DNA from: JALYUS01 sp038231255
Lineage (GTDB): Bacteria > Chloroflexota > Chloroflexia > Thermomicrobiales > JALYUS01
DNA length: 20,127 nt
Direction: 5' to 3'
Assembly (NCBI GenBank): GCA_038231255.1
Contig: JBBRLR010000082.1
Coordinates: forward strand, 1-20,127
In this document: piece by piece, positions 1-7,380 of the stretch
How the letters are laid out: each line of letters begins with the position of its first letter
How positions within the stretch are numbered: the stretch's first letter is position 1
Notes under the pieces: generated by a model
Told to the model about the DNA's origin: nothing
The model's input: the letters and a program-made list of their open reading frames with translations, nothing else
Databases searched by the model: none
Position numbers and translations under genes: made by a program

Positions 1-282
1 ATTGAAGATCGAGACGCCCGTCACATCACCGGGCAAAAGGTCCGGCGTGAACTGGATGCGCTTGAAGGTGCAGCCAATCGAGCGCGCAAAGGTCTTCGCG
101 AGCACCGTCTTGCCGACACCCGGCACATCCTCGATCAGCACATGGCCGCGACAGAGCAGAGCGACGAGCGTCAACTGCACTTCGCGATGCTTGCCGACGA
201 TCACCTTTTCGACGTTCGTGACGACACGATCCGCTATCGTCTGGACAGGCGTCATCGCCTCCGATGATGAGGGGGTTCGCAT
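1..282 (-). CDS. MoxR-family AAA+ ATPase, N-terminal part (cut by window edge)
   Basis: Reading the minus strand from an ATG at 282 gives 94 residues open to the window edge. The MoxR signature is visible: a helical N-terminus ending in KVIVGKHREVQLTLVALLC, then HVLIEDVPGVGKTVLAKTFA with the Walker A GVGKT at residues 55-59, then IQFTPDLLPGDVTGVSIFN, a block conserved in MoxR proteins. MoxR ATPases are chaperone-like AAA+ proteins usually encoded beside DUF58 and VWA-domain genes and thought to activate partner proteins; those partners would lie off the left edge. A second in-frame ATG at 255 has a closer GGAGG-type ribosome site (GGAGGCG, then ATG), so the true start could be either. The gene diverges from the oxidoreductase at 584. 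The family call is firm; the substrate is unknown. Confidence 0.9.
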   Translation of the reverse strand, partial: MRTPSSSEAMTPVQTIADRVVTNVEKVIVGKHREVQLTLVALLCRGHVLIEDVPGVGKTVLAKTFARSIGCTFKRIQFTPDLLPGDVTGVSIFN

Positions 283-583
283 CCCCGGTCGCTCCCTTCA
301 ACGTTGCGCGATACCGATTGAGCAACCACTCGCACCCTACTCACCGAGATCGTGCATCACCGCTTTATACGTTAGGATGTCCCATTGTGGTTTACCGAAT
401 CCGATTATTCGGATGCGCCCCATTCATCGCGTCGCGATTCGGGAACGGCGCTTCAGTTCGCCCGTCAGTCTGATCACAGTAGGAACACGCGGGGAGTATA
501 TCATAGTGTTTCCGCCCGTGCGTTGTGCGGGCGCACACCGATCGGGTATTCTCCGCTGGTCGCGCGGCACAGAAAGGGAGCGG
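283..583. other. Divergent intergenic region, moxR / oxidoreductase
   Basis: About 300 bases with no convincing gene. The plus-strand frame of the downstream oxidoreductase stays open across it, but that translation is antisense moxR followed by unlike sequence and is not credible coding. It should hold both divergent promoters, but I could not identify a convincing -35/-10 pair on either strand. A perfect short dyad lies at 399-414 (ATCCGA, four bases, TCGGAT), which could be an operator or a chance palindrome. Confidence 0.5.
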
Positions 584-2242
584 GTGGAGCAACCAATTCT
601 CGTCATCGGCGCGGGCCACAACAGCCTCGTCACCGCCGCCTATCTCGCCCGCGCGGGTTATCCCGTCCGGGTGCTCGAACGCCGCCCGACGGTCGGCGGC
701 GCCGTCCACACCGAGGAACTCTGGCCAGGCTATCAAGTAGACACGTGCTCGTCGTTCCACGTGCTCATCCACCTGACCGGCATCATCGAGGAACTTGGCC
801 TCGCCAACTACGGCTTGCGGTACCAGAACGCCGATCCCTTCGCTTTCGTCCCATTCCCGGACGGCACGGCGCTCCGCTTCTACAAGGATGTGGATCGCAC
901 CTGCGCCGAAATCGCGCGAATCAGCCCGCGCGATGCGGAAACATACCGCGCCTTCGTCGGGCTGTGGAGCCGGTTCAACGAGGCGGTATTCGGCGCGTTC
1001 ACTGCACCGCCTGCGCCGCAATACATGATCCCCGCCGTCCTCAAACGTATTGGCCACGACCTGCCGAAGCAACTCCGACTCGGTCGCCCGGACGCGCTAC
1101 TCCAAACGATCCTCAAGCCGTACGGCGCGCTGCTCGATGAACTGTTCGAGAGCGAGCAGGTCCGCGCGCCGCTGGCGTGGCTCGCCGCGCAATCCGGCCC
1201 TGGCCCGGACGATGTCGGCGGCGGGGCATTCCTCACCGCGCACACCATCTACCACACCATCGGCCTGACACGGCCCATCGGCGGCTCCGGGATGCTCAGC
1301 GAGGCGCTCGCCGCCTGCATCCGCGACCACGGCGGCGAGGTCGTCACCGACGCGCCGGTTCGCCGCATCCTTGTGCGCGATGGCCGGGTGCGCGGCGTCG
1401 AACTGGCGACGGGCGAACGAATGGATGCGTCGGTCGTCGTCAGCGGCGCACATGTGCAAACAACGATGCTCGACATGATCACGGCGGACGATCTCCCGGC
1501 GTCGCTCCGCCGCCGCGTGTCGTCACTGCGGATCGCCAACGGTATGGGCATGACAATCCGCTGCGCGACCGAGACGCTGCCGCAGTACCCCAATGCGCCG
1601 GAGGACGTACACAACGGCATGCAACTGATCTGCCCGACCGTGGATTACCTGCGCCGCACGCGCGACGAGGCGGCATTAGGCCTGCCGCCGACCAACCCCG
1701 CGCTCGTCGTGATGACGCCGACCGCCACGGACACGACGATTGCCCCGCCGGGCAAACACATCACCGTCATCTGGGCGCAGTATCACCCGTTCGATCTCGC
1801 CCCCGGCGCGGGGACATGGGCGGCGATTCGCCAGTCAGAAGGACAAAAGTTGCTCGCGACCCTCGAACCCTACGCGCCCGGCATCACGGACGCGGTGACA
1901 GAAACGTACCTGAAGTCGCCGGTGGATTTGCAAGAGGAGAATGGCCTGATTCGCGGCCACCTGATGCATCTCGACATGGCGCTCGACCAACTCTTCATGT
2001 TCCGCCCGCTGCCGGAACTGGCGAACTACCGCACGCCGATTGGTGGTCTGTATCTCACCGGCGCGAGCATGCATCCCGGCGGCGGCGTCTCCGGCGCACC
2101 CGGCAAAAACACCGCGACGATCATGCTGCGCGATCTTGCCGGGAATGCGCCGCGCCGGTGGGTTCGTCCGGCCGGTCTTGCGGTCGGTGGCGCGGCAGCC
2201 GCCCTACTCGTCAACCGTCGGGCAGCGCGGCGACGCACGTGA
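584..2242 (+). CDS. FAD-dependent oxidoreductase, phytoene desaturase / PYROXD2-like
   Basis: This 552-residue flavoprotein starts at GTG 584, three bases after GGGAG. The start places the Rossmann dinucleotide motif at the very N-terminus (ILVIGAGHNSLVTAAYLARA, about residues 5-24, then the acidic strand end VRVLERR), as expected for the family. An ERRPTVGGA segment follows. The C-terminal FAD-binding block GGLYLTGASMHPGGGVSGAP lies near residues 486-505. Members of this amine-oxidase/CrtI superfamily oxidise or isomerise lipophilic substrates such as carotenoids; the PYROXD2-like branch has poorly defined substrates. A hydrophobic stretch (PAGLAVGGAAAALLV) followed by an arginine-rich tail suggests a C-terminal membrane anchor. 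No carotenoid synthesis genes adjoin it, so the substrate is open. The family call is firm; the exact function is not. Confidence 0.88.
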   Translation: MEQPILVIGAGHNSLVTAAYLARAGYPVRVLERRPTVGGAVHTEELWPGYQVDTCSSFHVLIHLTGIIEELGLANYGLRYQNADPFAFVPFPDGTALRFYKDVDRTCAEIARISPRDAETYRAFVGLWSRFNEAVFGAFTAPPAPQYMIPAVLKRIGHDLPKQLRLGRPDALLQTILKPYGALLDELFESEQVRAPLAWLAAQSGPGPDDVGGGAFLTAHTIYHTIGLTRPIGGSGMLSEALAACIRDHGGEVVTDAPVRRILVRDGRVRGVELATGERMDASVVVSGAHVQTTMLDMITADDLPASLRRRVSSLRIANGMGMTIRCATETLPQYPNAPEDVHNGMQLICPTVDYLRRTRDEAALGLPPTNPALVVMTPTATDTTIAPPGKHITVIWAQYHPFDLAPGAGTWAAIRQSEGQKLLATLEPYAPGITDAVTETYLKSPVDLQEENGLIRGHLMHLDMALDQLFMFRPLPELANYRTPIGGLYLTGASMHPGGGVSGAPGKNTATIMLRDLAGNAPRRWVRPAGLAVGGAAAALLVNRRAARRRT

Positions 2243-2361
2243 GCCACTACAAGAATTGCTTTTCGCGCGATTGATTTCTATGGCAAGGAAATCCTGCCTC
2301 GCCTCAAGGGAGCAATCGCAGCGCCACACGACGTAGCAGAAAATATGGGGGCATTCGTGGT

Positions 2362-2517
2362 GGCGGCGGCCTGATGAACAGTAACAACGTAACTGGGGTA
2401 ATGGCTCGGTGGCACAGGTTTTCAACCTGTGAGTCTGGCATGCCGCCCGAAGGGCACCCGGAAACCTGCCCCACCCGATTACCGGTGTAAGTTGTTACTG
2501 TTCATTAGCCCGCCGCC
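2362..2517. repeat. MITE-like imperfect inverted repeat (~156 bp)
   Basis: The outer ends are near-perfect inverted copies: left arm from 2362 (GGCGGCGGCCTGATGAACAG and on through TAACAAC) and right arm ending at 2517, which reverse-complements to GGCGGCGGGCTAATGAACAG and on. Pairing continues inward with more mismatches: a GGTAAT block near 2397-2402 matches ATTACC near 2479-2483, and GGTGGCACAGGTTTTC at 2408-2423 matches the complement of GAAACCTGCCCCACC. The left half also contains its own hairpin (CACAGGTT-TTC-AACCTGTG, 2413-2431). There is no coding content. It lies between two converging genes and could act as a bidirectional terminator or be a non-autonomous mobile repeat. No target-site duplication is evident. 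Confidence 0.7.
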
Positions 2518-2524
2518 ACTTCAA

Positions 2525-3676
2525 TCACCTGATAGCAAGGACGTTTAGCGCGATGCGGATCAGCGTGCGGGCGCAGATACCGATGCTTGGGATGTCCACC
2601 CACTCGTCGGCTTCGTGGTAATTCGCGCCCGTTGCGCCGAACATGACGGTCGGGATGCCGAGGTCGGCGGCGAAATAGTTGGCGTCCGCGAGACCACGAT
2701 TGTACCGCGTGATCGGCGCGCCGCCCGTCTCCGCGACGAATGCCCGCTGGACGGTGCGGACGAACGAATGATCCGGCGCCATCTCCCACGGCGGGTAGTA
2801 GGGCGGGTCAATCGAAAAGGAGAAGGTCGCGGGGGAATCGAGTGATGCGGCGAGCGCGCGCATCCCGGCGAGGACGCTTTCGTCGCTCTCGCCGGGGATC
2901 GTGTGCCGGTTGATCGTGAAACGTGCGTACTCCGGCACGGTGATGACGTACTGGGCGTTGCCGCTCTCGAATGAAAGCACGCATTGGCTGGCGGTCAGGC
3001 GCGGGTGCTGACCGAGCGGCACATCGTCGAGCCGCGCGACGAACTTCGCGGCCTCCACGGCGGCGTTGATGCCCCGCTCCGGCCACGAGGCGTGCGCCGC
3101 CTTGCCCGTTACCTCGCCGCGCACGAGCACCTTGCCGATGCAGCCGATCACGACATTGAGGTCGGACGATTCGGTGACGACGCAGCCATCCGCCCGGATG
3201 CCCCTCTCCACGAGCGCCCGCGCGCCGATGGAGTACGCCTCCTCGTCCACGACGGAGGTGAAAAGGACGGTGCCGCGCCACTGATCGCGCTGGCGTGCCA
3301 GCGCGCGCGTCGCCAGCATTGCCGCGACGACGCCCGATTTCATATCGCACGCGCCGAGGCCGTAGAGCCGGTCGCCGTCCCGCCACCCCTGCCACGGATC
3401 GCGCGACCAGCCCTCGACGGCGAGCACGGTATCCACATGCCCATTGAGCAGAAAGGTCGGCCCGTCGCCGTTGTGCACCCACGCGAGCACATTCGGTCGG
3501 TCGCCCTCAGTCGGCTGCATCTCCGATTCGAGGCCGTTCTCCGCCAGCCACGCGGCAATCTCCCGCTGCACTGCCCCTTCTTCGCCGGGATAACTGCGGA
3601 TCGCGACCAATCGCGCCGTCAACGCCGCCGCTTCCTCAACGTCTATCGCCTCACGAATCCACGTATCCTCAGGCAT
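2525..3676 (-). CDS. M20-family metallopeptidase / deacylase (ArgE/DapE type)
   Basis: This 383-residue protein has the standard length and motif order of M20 dinuclear zinc hydrolases. NGHVDTV supplies His80 and Asp82, GACDMKSG the bridging Asp111, VVDEEAYS the catalytic Glu145 and metal-binding Glu146, ESSD near 169-172 another ligand region, and GANYHEADEWV the C-terminal His354. KAAHASWPERG (His195) is the lid/dimerisation-domain His. The family removes acyl or aminoacyl groups from amino acids (ArgE, DapE, LysK, carboxypeptidase G2-like). The gene follows lysX and a class III aminotransferase on the same strand, separated by about 165 bases that contain a long inverted repeat, so co-transcription is uncertain. 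The context invites a LysK/ArgE-like role, but the sequence looks more like a general ArgE/DapE enzyme than Thermus LysK as I recall it. Confidence 0.9.
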   Translation of the reverse strand: MPEDTWIREAIDVEEAAALTARLVAIRSYPGEEGAVQREIAAWLAENGLESEMQPTEGDRPNVLAWVHNGDGPTFLLNGHVDTVLAVEGWSRDPWQGWRDGDRLYGLGACDMKSGVVAAMLATRALARQRDQWRGTVLFTSVVDEEAYSIGARALVERGIRADGCVVTESSDLNVVIGCIGKVLVRGEVTGKAAHASWPERGINAAVEAAKFVARLDDVPLGQHPRLTASQCVLSFESGNAQYVITVPEYARFTINRHTIPGESDESVLAGMRALAASLDSPATFSFSIDPPYYPPWEMAPDHSFVRTVQRAFVAETGGAPITRYNRGLADANYFAADLGIPTVMFGATGANYHEADEWVDIPSIGICARTLIRIALNVLAIR

Positions 3677-3709
3677 GGCGTATCCCTCTCATCACACCGA
3701 ACTATCAAA

Positions 3710-3828
3710 CGAGAGGGGGATTAACACAGAGGACACAGAGAGCACAGAGGAGGAGAAAATATTAGAAATCCTGCTCTGTATTCTCTGTGCCCTCTGCATC
3801 CTCTGCGCTCAATCTTTTTCCCTCTTGG
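3710..3828. repeat. CACAGAG-rich long inverted repeat, copy 1
   Basis: The left arm (3710-3757) contains repeated CACAGAG/CAGAGGA units; the right arm (3772-3828) carries their complements (CTCTGTG, CTCTGC). Reverse-complemented, the right arm reads GCGCAGAGGATGCAGAGGGC and on, aligning with ACACAGAGGACACAGAGAGC and on in the left arm, with purine/pyrimidine flanks (GAGAGGGGGATT against AATCTTTTTCCCTC) extending the stem. The loop is AT-rich. It sits between two co-oriented genes (aminotransferase upstream, M20 enzyme downstream). It is closely related to copy 2 near 14525-14675. The unit is degenerate and inverted, not spaced like a CRISPR. Confidence 0.8.
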
Positions 3829-3840
3829 TATCGTGATGGT

Positions 3841-5394
3841 TCAATCTCCCTGTATTTTGCCCTGCATTTCGTCCAGCGTGTCGGTGATGATTCGGCAGAT
3901 GCGGTCGAGGTCGGCGCGGGCGATGTTGAGCGGGGGCGAGAGTTGGATCACCGAGTCGAGGCGGTCATCGGCGCGGCAGATCAGGCCGCGCCCCTTCATC
4001 GCGTCGGAAACCCAGCCGAGCAACGTTTTGTCGTCCAGCGACTCGCGCGTCTCGCGATTGCGTACCAGCTCGATGCCGACGAATAGGCCGCGCCCGCGAA
4101 TCTCGCCGACATTCGGGTGCTGCCCGATAGCGGCGGTGAGCATCGCTTTCAGATACTCGCCCATCTCGTAGGAGCGGGCGGGCAGGTTCTCGCGTTCGAG
4201 GATGTCGAGGTTCGCCAGCGCCGCCGCCGCCGCGACGGGGTTGCCGCCGAAGGTGATGCCGTGCTGGAATTTCTCCTCCTCGTCCCCGGCGAAGACTTCG
4301 GCGACTCCCTGCCGCACAATCGCCGCGCCGAGCGGCGCGTAGGCGGAGGTCAGCCCCTTCGCAACAGTAATGATGTCCGGCTGGATGTTGAAAACGTCCG
4401 TGCCGAACATCGCGCCCGTGCGCCCGAAGCCACAGATCACCTCGTCCATGATGAGCAGGATGCCGTGGTGGTCGCAAAGATCGCGGATGCGTTGAAAGTA
4501 GCCGTCGGGCGCGACGATGCAGCCGCCGCTGTTCTGCACCGGCTCCATGATGACCGCCGCGATGCTTTCCGACCCCTCGACGGCAATCGTCCGCTCGACC
4601 TCGTCCGCGCAGGCCCAGGTGCATGCACCCGCGTCCTGGCAAAAGGCGCAGCGGTATGGGTGAGGGATCGGCACATGGCGCGCCCCCGGCACGAGCGGTT
4701 CGTATGGATTGCGCGCGGACGGTAACCCGGTGACGGAAAGCGCGCCCATCGTCGTGCCGTGGTAGGCGTAGCGGCGCGCGATCACCTTGTAGCGCCCCAA
4801 AAAGCCGCGTTTTCGCTGGTACGCCTTCGCCAGTTTAAGCGCCGTCTCGACCGCCTCCGAGCCGCCCGTCACGAAGAAGGAGCGCGATCCCTCGCCCGTC
4901 GGCGAAATCTTCGCCAGCCGTTCGGCGAGCACCGTGCCGGGAACGTTTGGGAACGAGAAGGGCGAAACGAAATGGATCTGCTCCAGTTGCGCCATCATCG
5001 CCTGGGCAATCTCGGTGCGCCCGTAGCCGACATTGACGCAGAACAGCCCCGCGAGGCCATCTATGTACTCGTTCCCGTCGGCATCCCAGATGTGGCTACC
5101 CTGCCCGCGCACGATCACCGTGGGCCGTTCGAGCCGGCCCCCCTCGGCGAACTCGTGCATCTGCGTGAAGTGCAGCCAAACATTGTCCGCGATGGCCCGG
5201 CGCATCTGCGCTGCATCGGGCGTCGGCACAACCGGCGCGGGGATCGTCGCCGCTGCGGCATGGCCGTTCGCGCTGATGGGCGATTCCTCAGCGACGGATG
5301 CGTTCTCCATTGCCGTCATGGGTTCGACAACCGTCGGGGCAGGCTCCGGTTTCGCACGACCGGGCGGCAGATATTTCTTCGAGACGCGGGCCAT
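3841..5394 (-). CDS. Class III PLP-dependent aminotransferase (omega-transaminase type)
   Basis: This 517-residue fold-type I aminotransferase has VWDADGN/YIDG-like N-terminal features (HIWDADGNEYIDGLAGL, 101-117), the cofactor phosphate loop TGGSEAVE (176-183), YHGTTMGALS (211-220), MDEVICGFGRTG with the pyridine-binding Asp317, and ITVAKGLTSAYAPLGA with the Schiff-base Lys346. A four-cysteine segment (Cys249, 252, 258, 262) resembles one common in taurine/putrescine/beta-alanine transaminase relatives. It moves an amino group from an amine or omega-amino acid to a keto acid; the substrate cannot be read from sequence. The first 60 or so residues are a low-complexity Pro/Ala/Glu extension ahead of the usual fold. 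The ATG directly abuts the lysX TAG (TAGATG), and GGGAAGGGAACG lies just upstream within lysX, so translational coupling is likely. A later in-frame ATG (residue 26) has no clear ribosome site. Confidence 0.92.
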   Translation of the reverse strand: MARVSKKYLPPGRAKPEPAPTVVEPMTAMENASVAEESPISANGHAAAATIPAPVVPTPDAAQMRRAIADNVWLHFTQMHEFAEGGRLERPTVIVRGQGSHIWDADGNEYIDGLAGLFCVNVGYGRTEIAQAMMAQLEQIHFVSPFSFPNVPGTVLAERLAKISPTGEGSRSFFVTGGSEAVETALKLAKAYQRKRGFLGRYKVIARRYAYHGTTMGALSVTGLPSARNPYEPLVPGARHVPIPHPYRCAFCQDAGACTWACADEVERTIAVEGSESIAAVIMEPVQNSGGCIVAPDGYFQRIRDLCDHHGILLIMDEVICGFGRTGAMFGTDVFNIQPDIITVAKGLTSAYAPLGAAIVRQGVAEVFAGDEEEKFQHGITFGGNPVAAAAALANLDILERENLPARSYEMGEYLKAMLTAAIGQHPNVGEIRGRGLFVGIELVRNRETRESLDDKTLLGWVSDAMKGRGLICRADDRLDSVIQLSPPLNIARADLDRICRIITDTLDEMQGKIQGD

Positions 5395-6321
5395 CTATGC
5401 GTTCCCTTCCCCGGCCCCGATTAGGCCGACCGCCATGTGAAGTTGCGGCGTCACATCCCCCCGCCCGACAGCAAGGACGTAGTCCACGACGACCGCCGGG
5501 ATATTGACGCCCGTCGTGTCAATGCTATTGCGGAACTCCATTGTGTAGTTCACTTCATTGACGAGCAGGCCGCGCTCCGGGTGCTCGAAGACATCAATCG
5601 CGACGACCCCGCCGCCGACTGCCGCCGCCGCGCGGTTGCAAATCTCCGCGAGTTCCGGCGTCACCGGGCAGTTGGACGCCTTGCCGCCGCGCGCCGTATT
5701 CGTGATCCAATGCGGCGCATCGCGATAGATCGCGCAGATCGTCTCGTCGCCGACGACAAAGGCGCGGATGTCTCGCCCGCCCTTCTCGACGTATTCCTGG
5801 ATGTAGTAAGTGCTGTGATGATACGAGCCGAGCACTTCCTTGTGCTCCAATATCGCTTCGGCGGCATCACGGTCGTTGATCTTCGCGAGCAGGCGGCCCC
5901 ACGAACCGACCGGCGGCTTCATCACGACCGGATAGCCCATTTCCTCGATCGCCGCGAGCGCCGACGCGGGCGTAAAGGCGACAATCGCCCTCGGCTGTGG
6001 CACCCCTGCTTCTTCAAGCGCGGCTGTCGTGTTCAGTTTGTTGCCGCAGACTTCCGCGACGCTGTACGTGTTGACCGTCGCGATGCCCCACGAATTCAAC
6101 AACCGGAGCGCGTGGAGCGCGCGCGTGTGGTTGATGCACCGCTCCAGCACAACATCGTACTGCCATGTATCAGGGCGGTCGAACGGCATGGCAATTTCGC
6201 GGTCGTCTATACGCGTGTAGGCGACGCCGCGTTTTTCCAGCGCGGCGAAGAGGAGCTTTTCTTCCACCCGCACCAGCGAATGGAGGACCGCCACCCGAAC
6301 CGAACTGTCACGACTCGCCAT
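5395..6321 (-). CDS. lysX: LysX-type ATP-grasp ligase (LysW carrier--amino acid ligase)
   Basis: This 308-residue RimK/LysX-family ATP-grasp enzyme matches the remembered Thermus LysX pattern through long blocks: GSWGRLLAKI (139-148), LEHKEVLG (158-165), YIQEYVEKGGRDIRAFVVG (173-191), HWITNTARGG (204-213) and NEVNYTMEFRNS (255-266, with metal-binding Glu256 and Asn258). LysX joins alpha-aminoadipate (or glutamate in ArgX forms) to the C-terminal glutamate of the carrier LysW, the entry step of carrier-protein lysine/arginine synthesis. The ATG at 6321 follows GGGAGG by eight bases; the frame stays open well upstream through antisense lexA, which is artefactual. It diverges from lexA and is immediately followed by the aminotransferase. 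The usual partners LysW, LysZ and LysY are not visible in the window. Family and start are firm; substrate preference (AAA or Glu) is inferred. Confidence 0.9.
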   Translation of the reverse strand: MASRDSSVRVAVLHSLVRVEEKLLFAALEKRGVAYTRIDDREIAMPFDRPDTWQYDVVLERCINHTRALHALRLLNSWGIATVNTYSVAEVCGNKLNTTAALEEAGVPQPRAIVAFTPASALAAIEEMGYPVVMKPPVGSWGRLLAKINDRDAAEAILEHKEVLGSYHHSTYYIQEYVEKGGRDIRAFVVGDETICAIYRDAPHWITNTARGGKASNCPVTPELAEICNRAAAAVGGGVVAIDVFEHPERGLLVNEVNYTMEFRNSIDTTGVNIPAVVVDYVLAVGRGDVTPQLHMAVGLIGAGEGNA

Positions 6322-6426
6322 TGCCTCTGCCTCCCGGCTGATCTGTTTTCGGGAGCACGCGCCGCCCGTCACGCGCCATTGTACGCGATGCGCGCAAGTG
6401 TGCATTATGTCTGTTGTACGTTCACG

Positions 6427-6440
6427 CGAACAGGTGTACT
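6427..6440 (+). promoter_or_regulatory. Second, degenerate LexA box (12/14 match)
   Basis: CGAACAGGTGTACT fits the Gram-positive-type SOS consensus CGAACRNRYGTTYC at 12 of 14 positions. It lies just upstream of the lexA -35 hexamer, in direct orientation with the better box, so the CGAACAGG half-sites repeat every 19 bases. It could give cooperative LexA binding or extend control towards divergent lysX. It may also be a chance half-site. Confidence 0.5.
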
Positions 6441-6468
6441 TGACACGAACAGGCGTTCCATTTACACT
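6440..6468 (+). promoter_or_regulatory. lexA promoter, sigma-70 type
   Basis: A perfect -35 TTGACA (6440-6445) and a -10 TACACT (6463-6468) are separated by exactly 17 bases, and the spacer contains the LexA box. A transcript starting near 6475 would have a leader of about 70 bases before the lexA ATG at 6547, with GGGAGG at 6531-6536 as the ribosome site. This is the best promoter in the window. Confidence 0.85.
6446..6459 (+). promoter_or_regulatory. LexA-binding SOS box (perfect consensus match)
   Basis: CGAACAGGCGTTCC matches CGAACRNRYGTTYC, the operator of Gram-positive/Chloroflexi-type LexA, at all 14 positions. It lies wholly between -35 and -10, so bound LexA would block polymerase. 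This is the expected arrangement for lexA autorepression, relieved by RecA-stimulated self-cleavage after DNA damage. Confidence 0.88.
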
Positions 6469-6546
6469 GTGCGAAGAGAACCGGGGTGATGCCACTCCGG
6501 CGTGTGCCCATACACGTCGCTCTGATAATCGGGAGGTATCAAACCC

Positions 6547-7218
6547 ATGGCCGCCGCACTGAAGAAAGCGAAGAGCCTGTCTCGCCGGCAGGAGCAGATT
6601 CTGGATTTCATCGAGACGTTCCTTAACCAGAACGCCTACCCGCCGACAATCCGCGAGATACAGAAGGAACTGGACATCTCGTCCACGAGCGTCGTGGATT
6701 ACAACCTCAACGCGCTCGAAGAGCGCAGCTACATCCGCCGCAACCGGCACATCTCGCGCGGCATCGAACTCTTCGGGTTCAGCGCATCGCAGCCGAGCAA
6801 TGTCGTCAGCATCCCTGTGGTCGGCCGGATCGCCGCCGGTGAGCCGATCGAGGTGCCGGAAGATTACGCCGCCGGCGAGTTCGCGGAATCGGTGACGATG
6901 CCGATCTCCATGCTCCCGAAGGCGACCGCCGGGTTGTTCGCCCTCCGCGTGCGCGGTCATTCGATGGTGGACGCGCTCATTAACGACGGCGATCTCGTCA
7001 TCCTCAAGCCGCAAATCACGGCGGATAACGGCGATACCGTCGCCGTCTGGCTGAAAAGTGAGCGCGAGACGACGCTGAAGCGGTTTTTCCGCGAGGGCAC
7101 ACGCGTCCGCCTCCAACCCGCGAACGTGACGATGCAGCCGATCTACACCGACGCAACGAATGTCGCCATACAGGGTAAACTGGTCGGCGTCATTCGTGCG
7201 GTGGAGAATCGCTTTTAA
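6547..7218 (+). CDS. lexA: LexA SOS-response repressor / autopeptidase
   Basis: This 223-residue LexA has the standard two-domain layout. The N-terminal winged helix (about 1-70) includes SRRQEQILDFIETFL and the helix-turn-helix region PPTIREIQKELDISSTSVV. The C-terminal S24 peptidase domain carries the cleavage site GRIAAGEPI (Ala97-Gly98), catalytic Ser139 in RGHSMVDALI and catalytic Lys178 in ETTLKRFF. It represses DNA-damage genes by binding SOS boxes and is inactivated by RecA-assisted self-cleavage. The start is ATG 6547 with GGGAGGT ten bases upstream. A consensus promoter overlapped by a perfect LexA box precedes it, so autoregulation is nearly certain. It is monocistronic: a hairpin terminator follows about 40 bases after the stop. 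All catalytic residues are present. Confidence 0.97.
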   Translation: MAAALKKAKSLSRRQEQILDFIETFLNQNAYPPTIREIQKELDISSTSVVDYNLNALEERSYIRRNRHISRGIELFGFSASQPSNVVSIPVVGRIAAGEPIEVPEDYAAGEFAESVTMPISMLPKATAGLFALRVRGHSMVDALINDGDLVILKPQITADNGDTVAVWLKSERETTLKRFFREGTRVRLQPANVTMQPIYTDATNVAIQGKLVGVIRAVENRF

Positions 7219-7256
7219 CAGAGCGACTGCCCTACACTGAACATGCAAGGTCGGAA

Positions 7257-7291
7257 CGCCATCGGGTCCTATGCGCCCGGTGGCGGTTTTT
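7257..7291 (+). terminator. Rho-independent terminator after lexA
   Basis: The stem CGCCATCGGG (7257-7266) pairs with CCCGGTGGCG (7276-7285), with one G-U pair and a nine-base loop, followed by GTTTTT. It begins 38 bases past the lexA stop and faces the lexA transcript. Confidence 0.85.
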
Positions 7292-7293
7292 CG

Positions 7294-7314
7294 GTGGCGT
7301 AGGCTCCAGCCTGC
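7294..7314. repeat. Half-copy of the 25-bp dyad module
   Basis: GGTGGCGTAGGCTCCAGCCT, then GCA, aligns with the arm of the perfect inverted repeat at 18514 (GGTAGCGCAGGCTTTCCAGC, then CTGCG), allowing a two-base deletion and a few substitutions. It is a single copy with an AGGCT/AGCCT dyad and no inverted partner. It lies directly after the lexA terminator. Confidence 0.45.
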
Positions 7315-7380
7315 AATTCCGGGCCAGAGCAATCGCAGCGAATGACGTCGCACAAGGGCACGGAAACGAGGAGGTGACCG

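Noticed and set aside
2..583. N-terminal extension of the oxidoreductase in the same frame
   Set aside because: It is antisense to moxR and then non-coding. The Rossmann motif must be near the N-terminus, which GTG 584 provides.
6322..6440. lysX promoter with TACAAT or CATAAT as -10 on the minus strand
   Set aside because: No acceptable -35 lies at 16-18 bases from either hexamer, so I did not annotate it.
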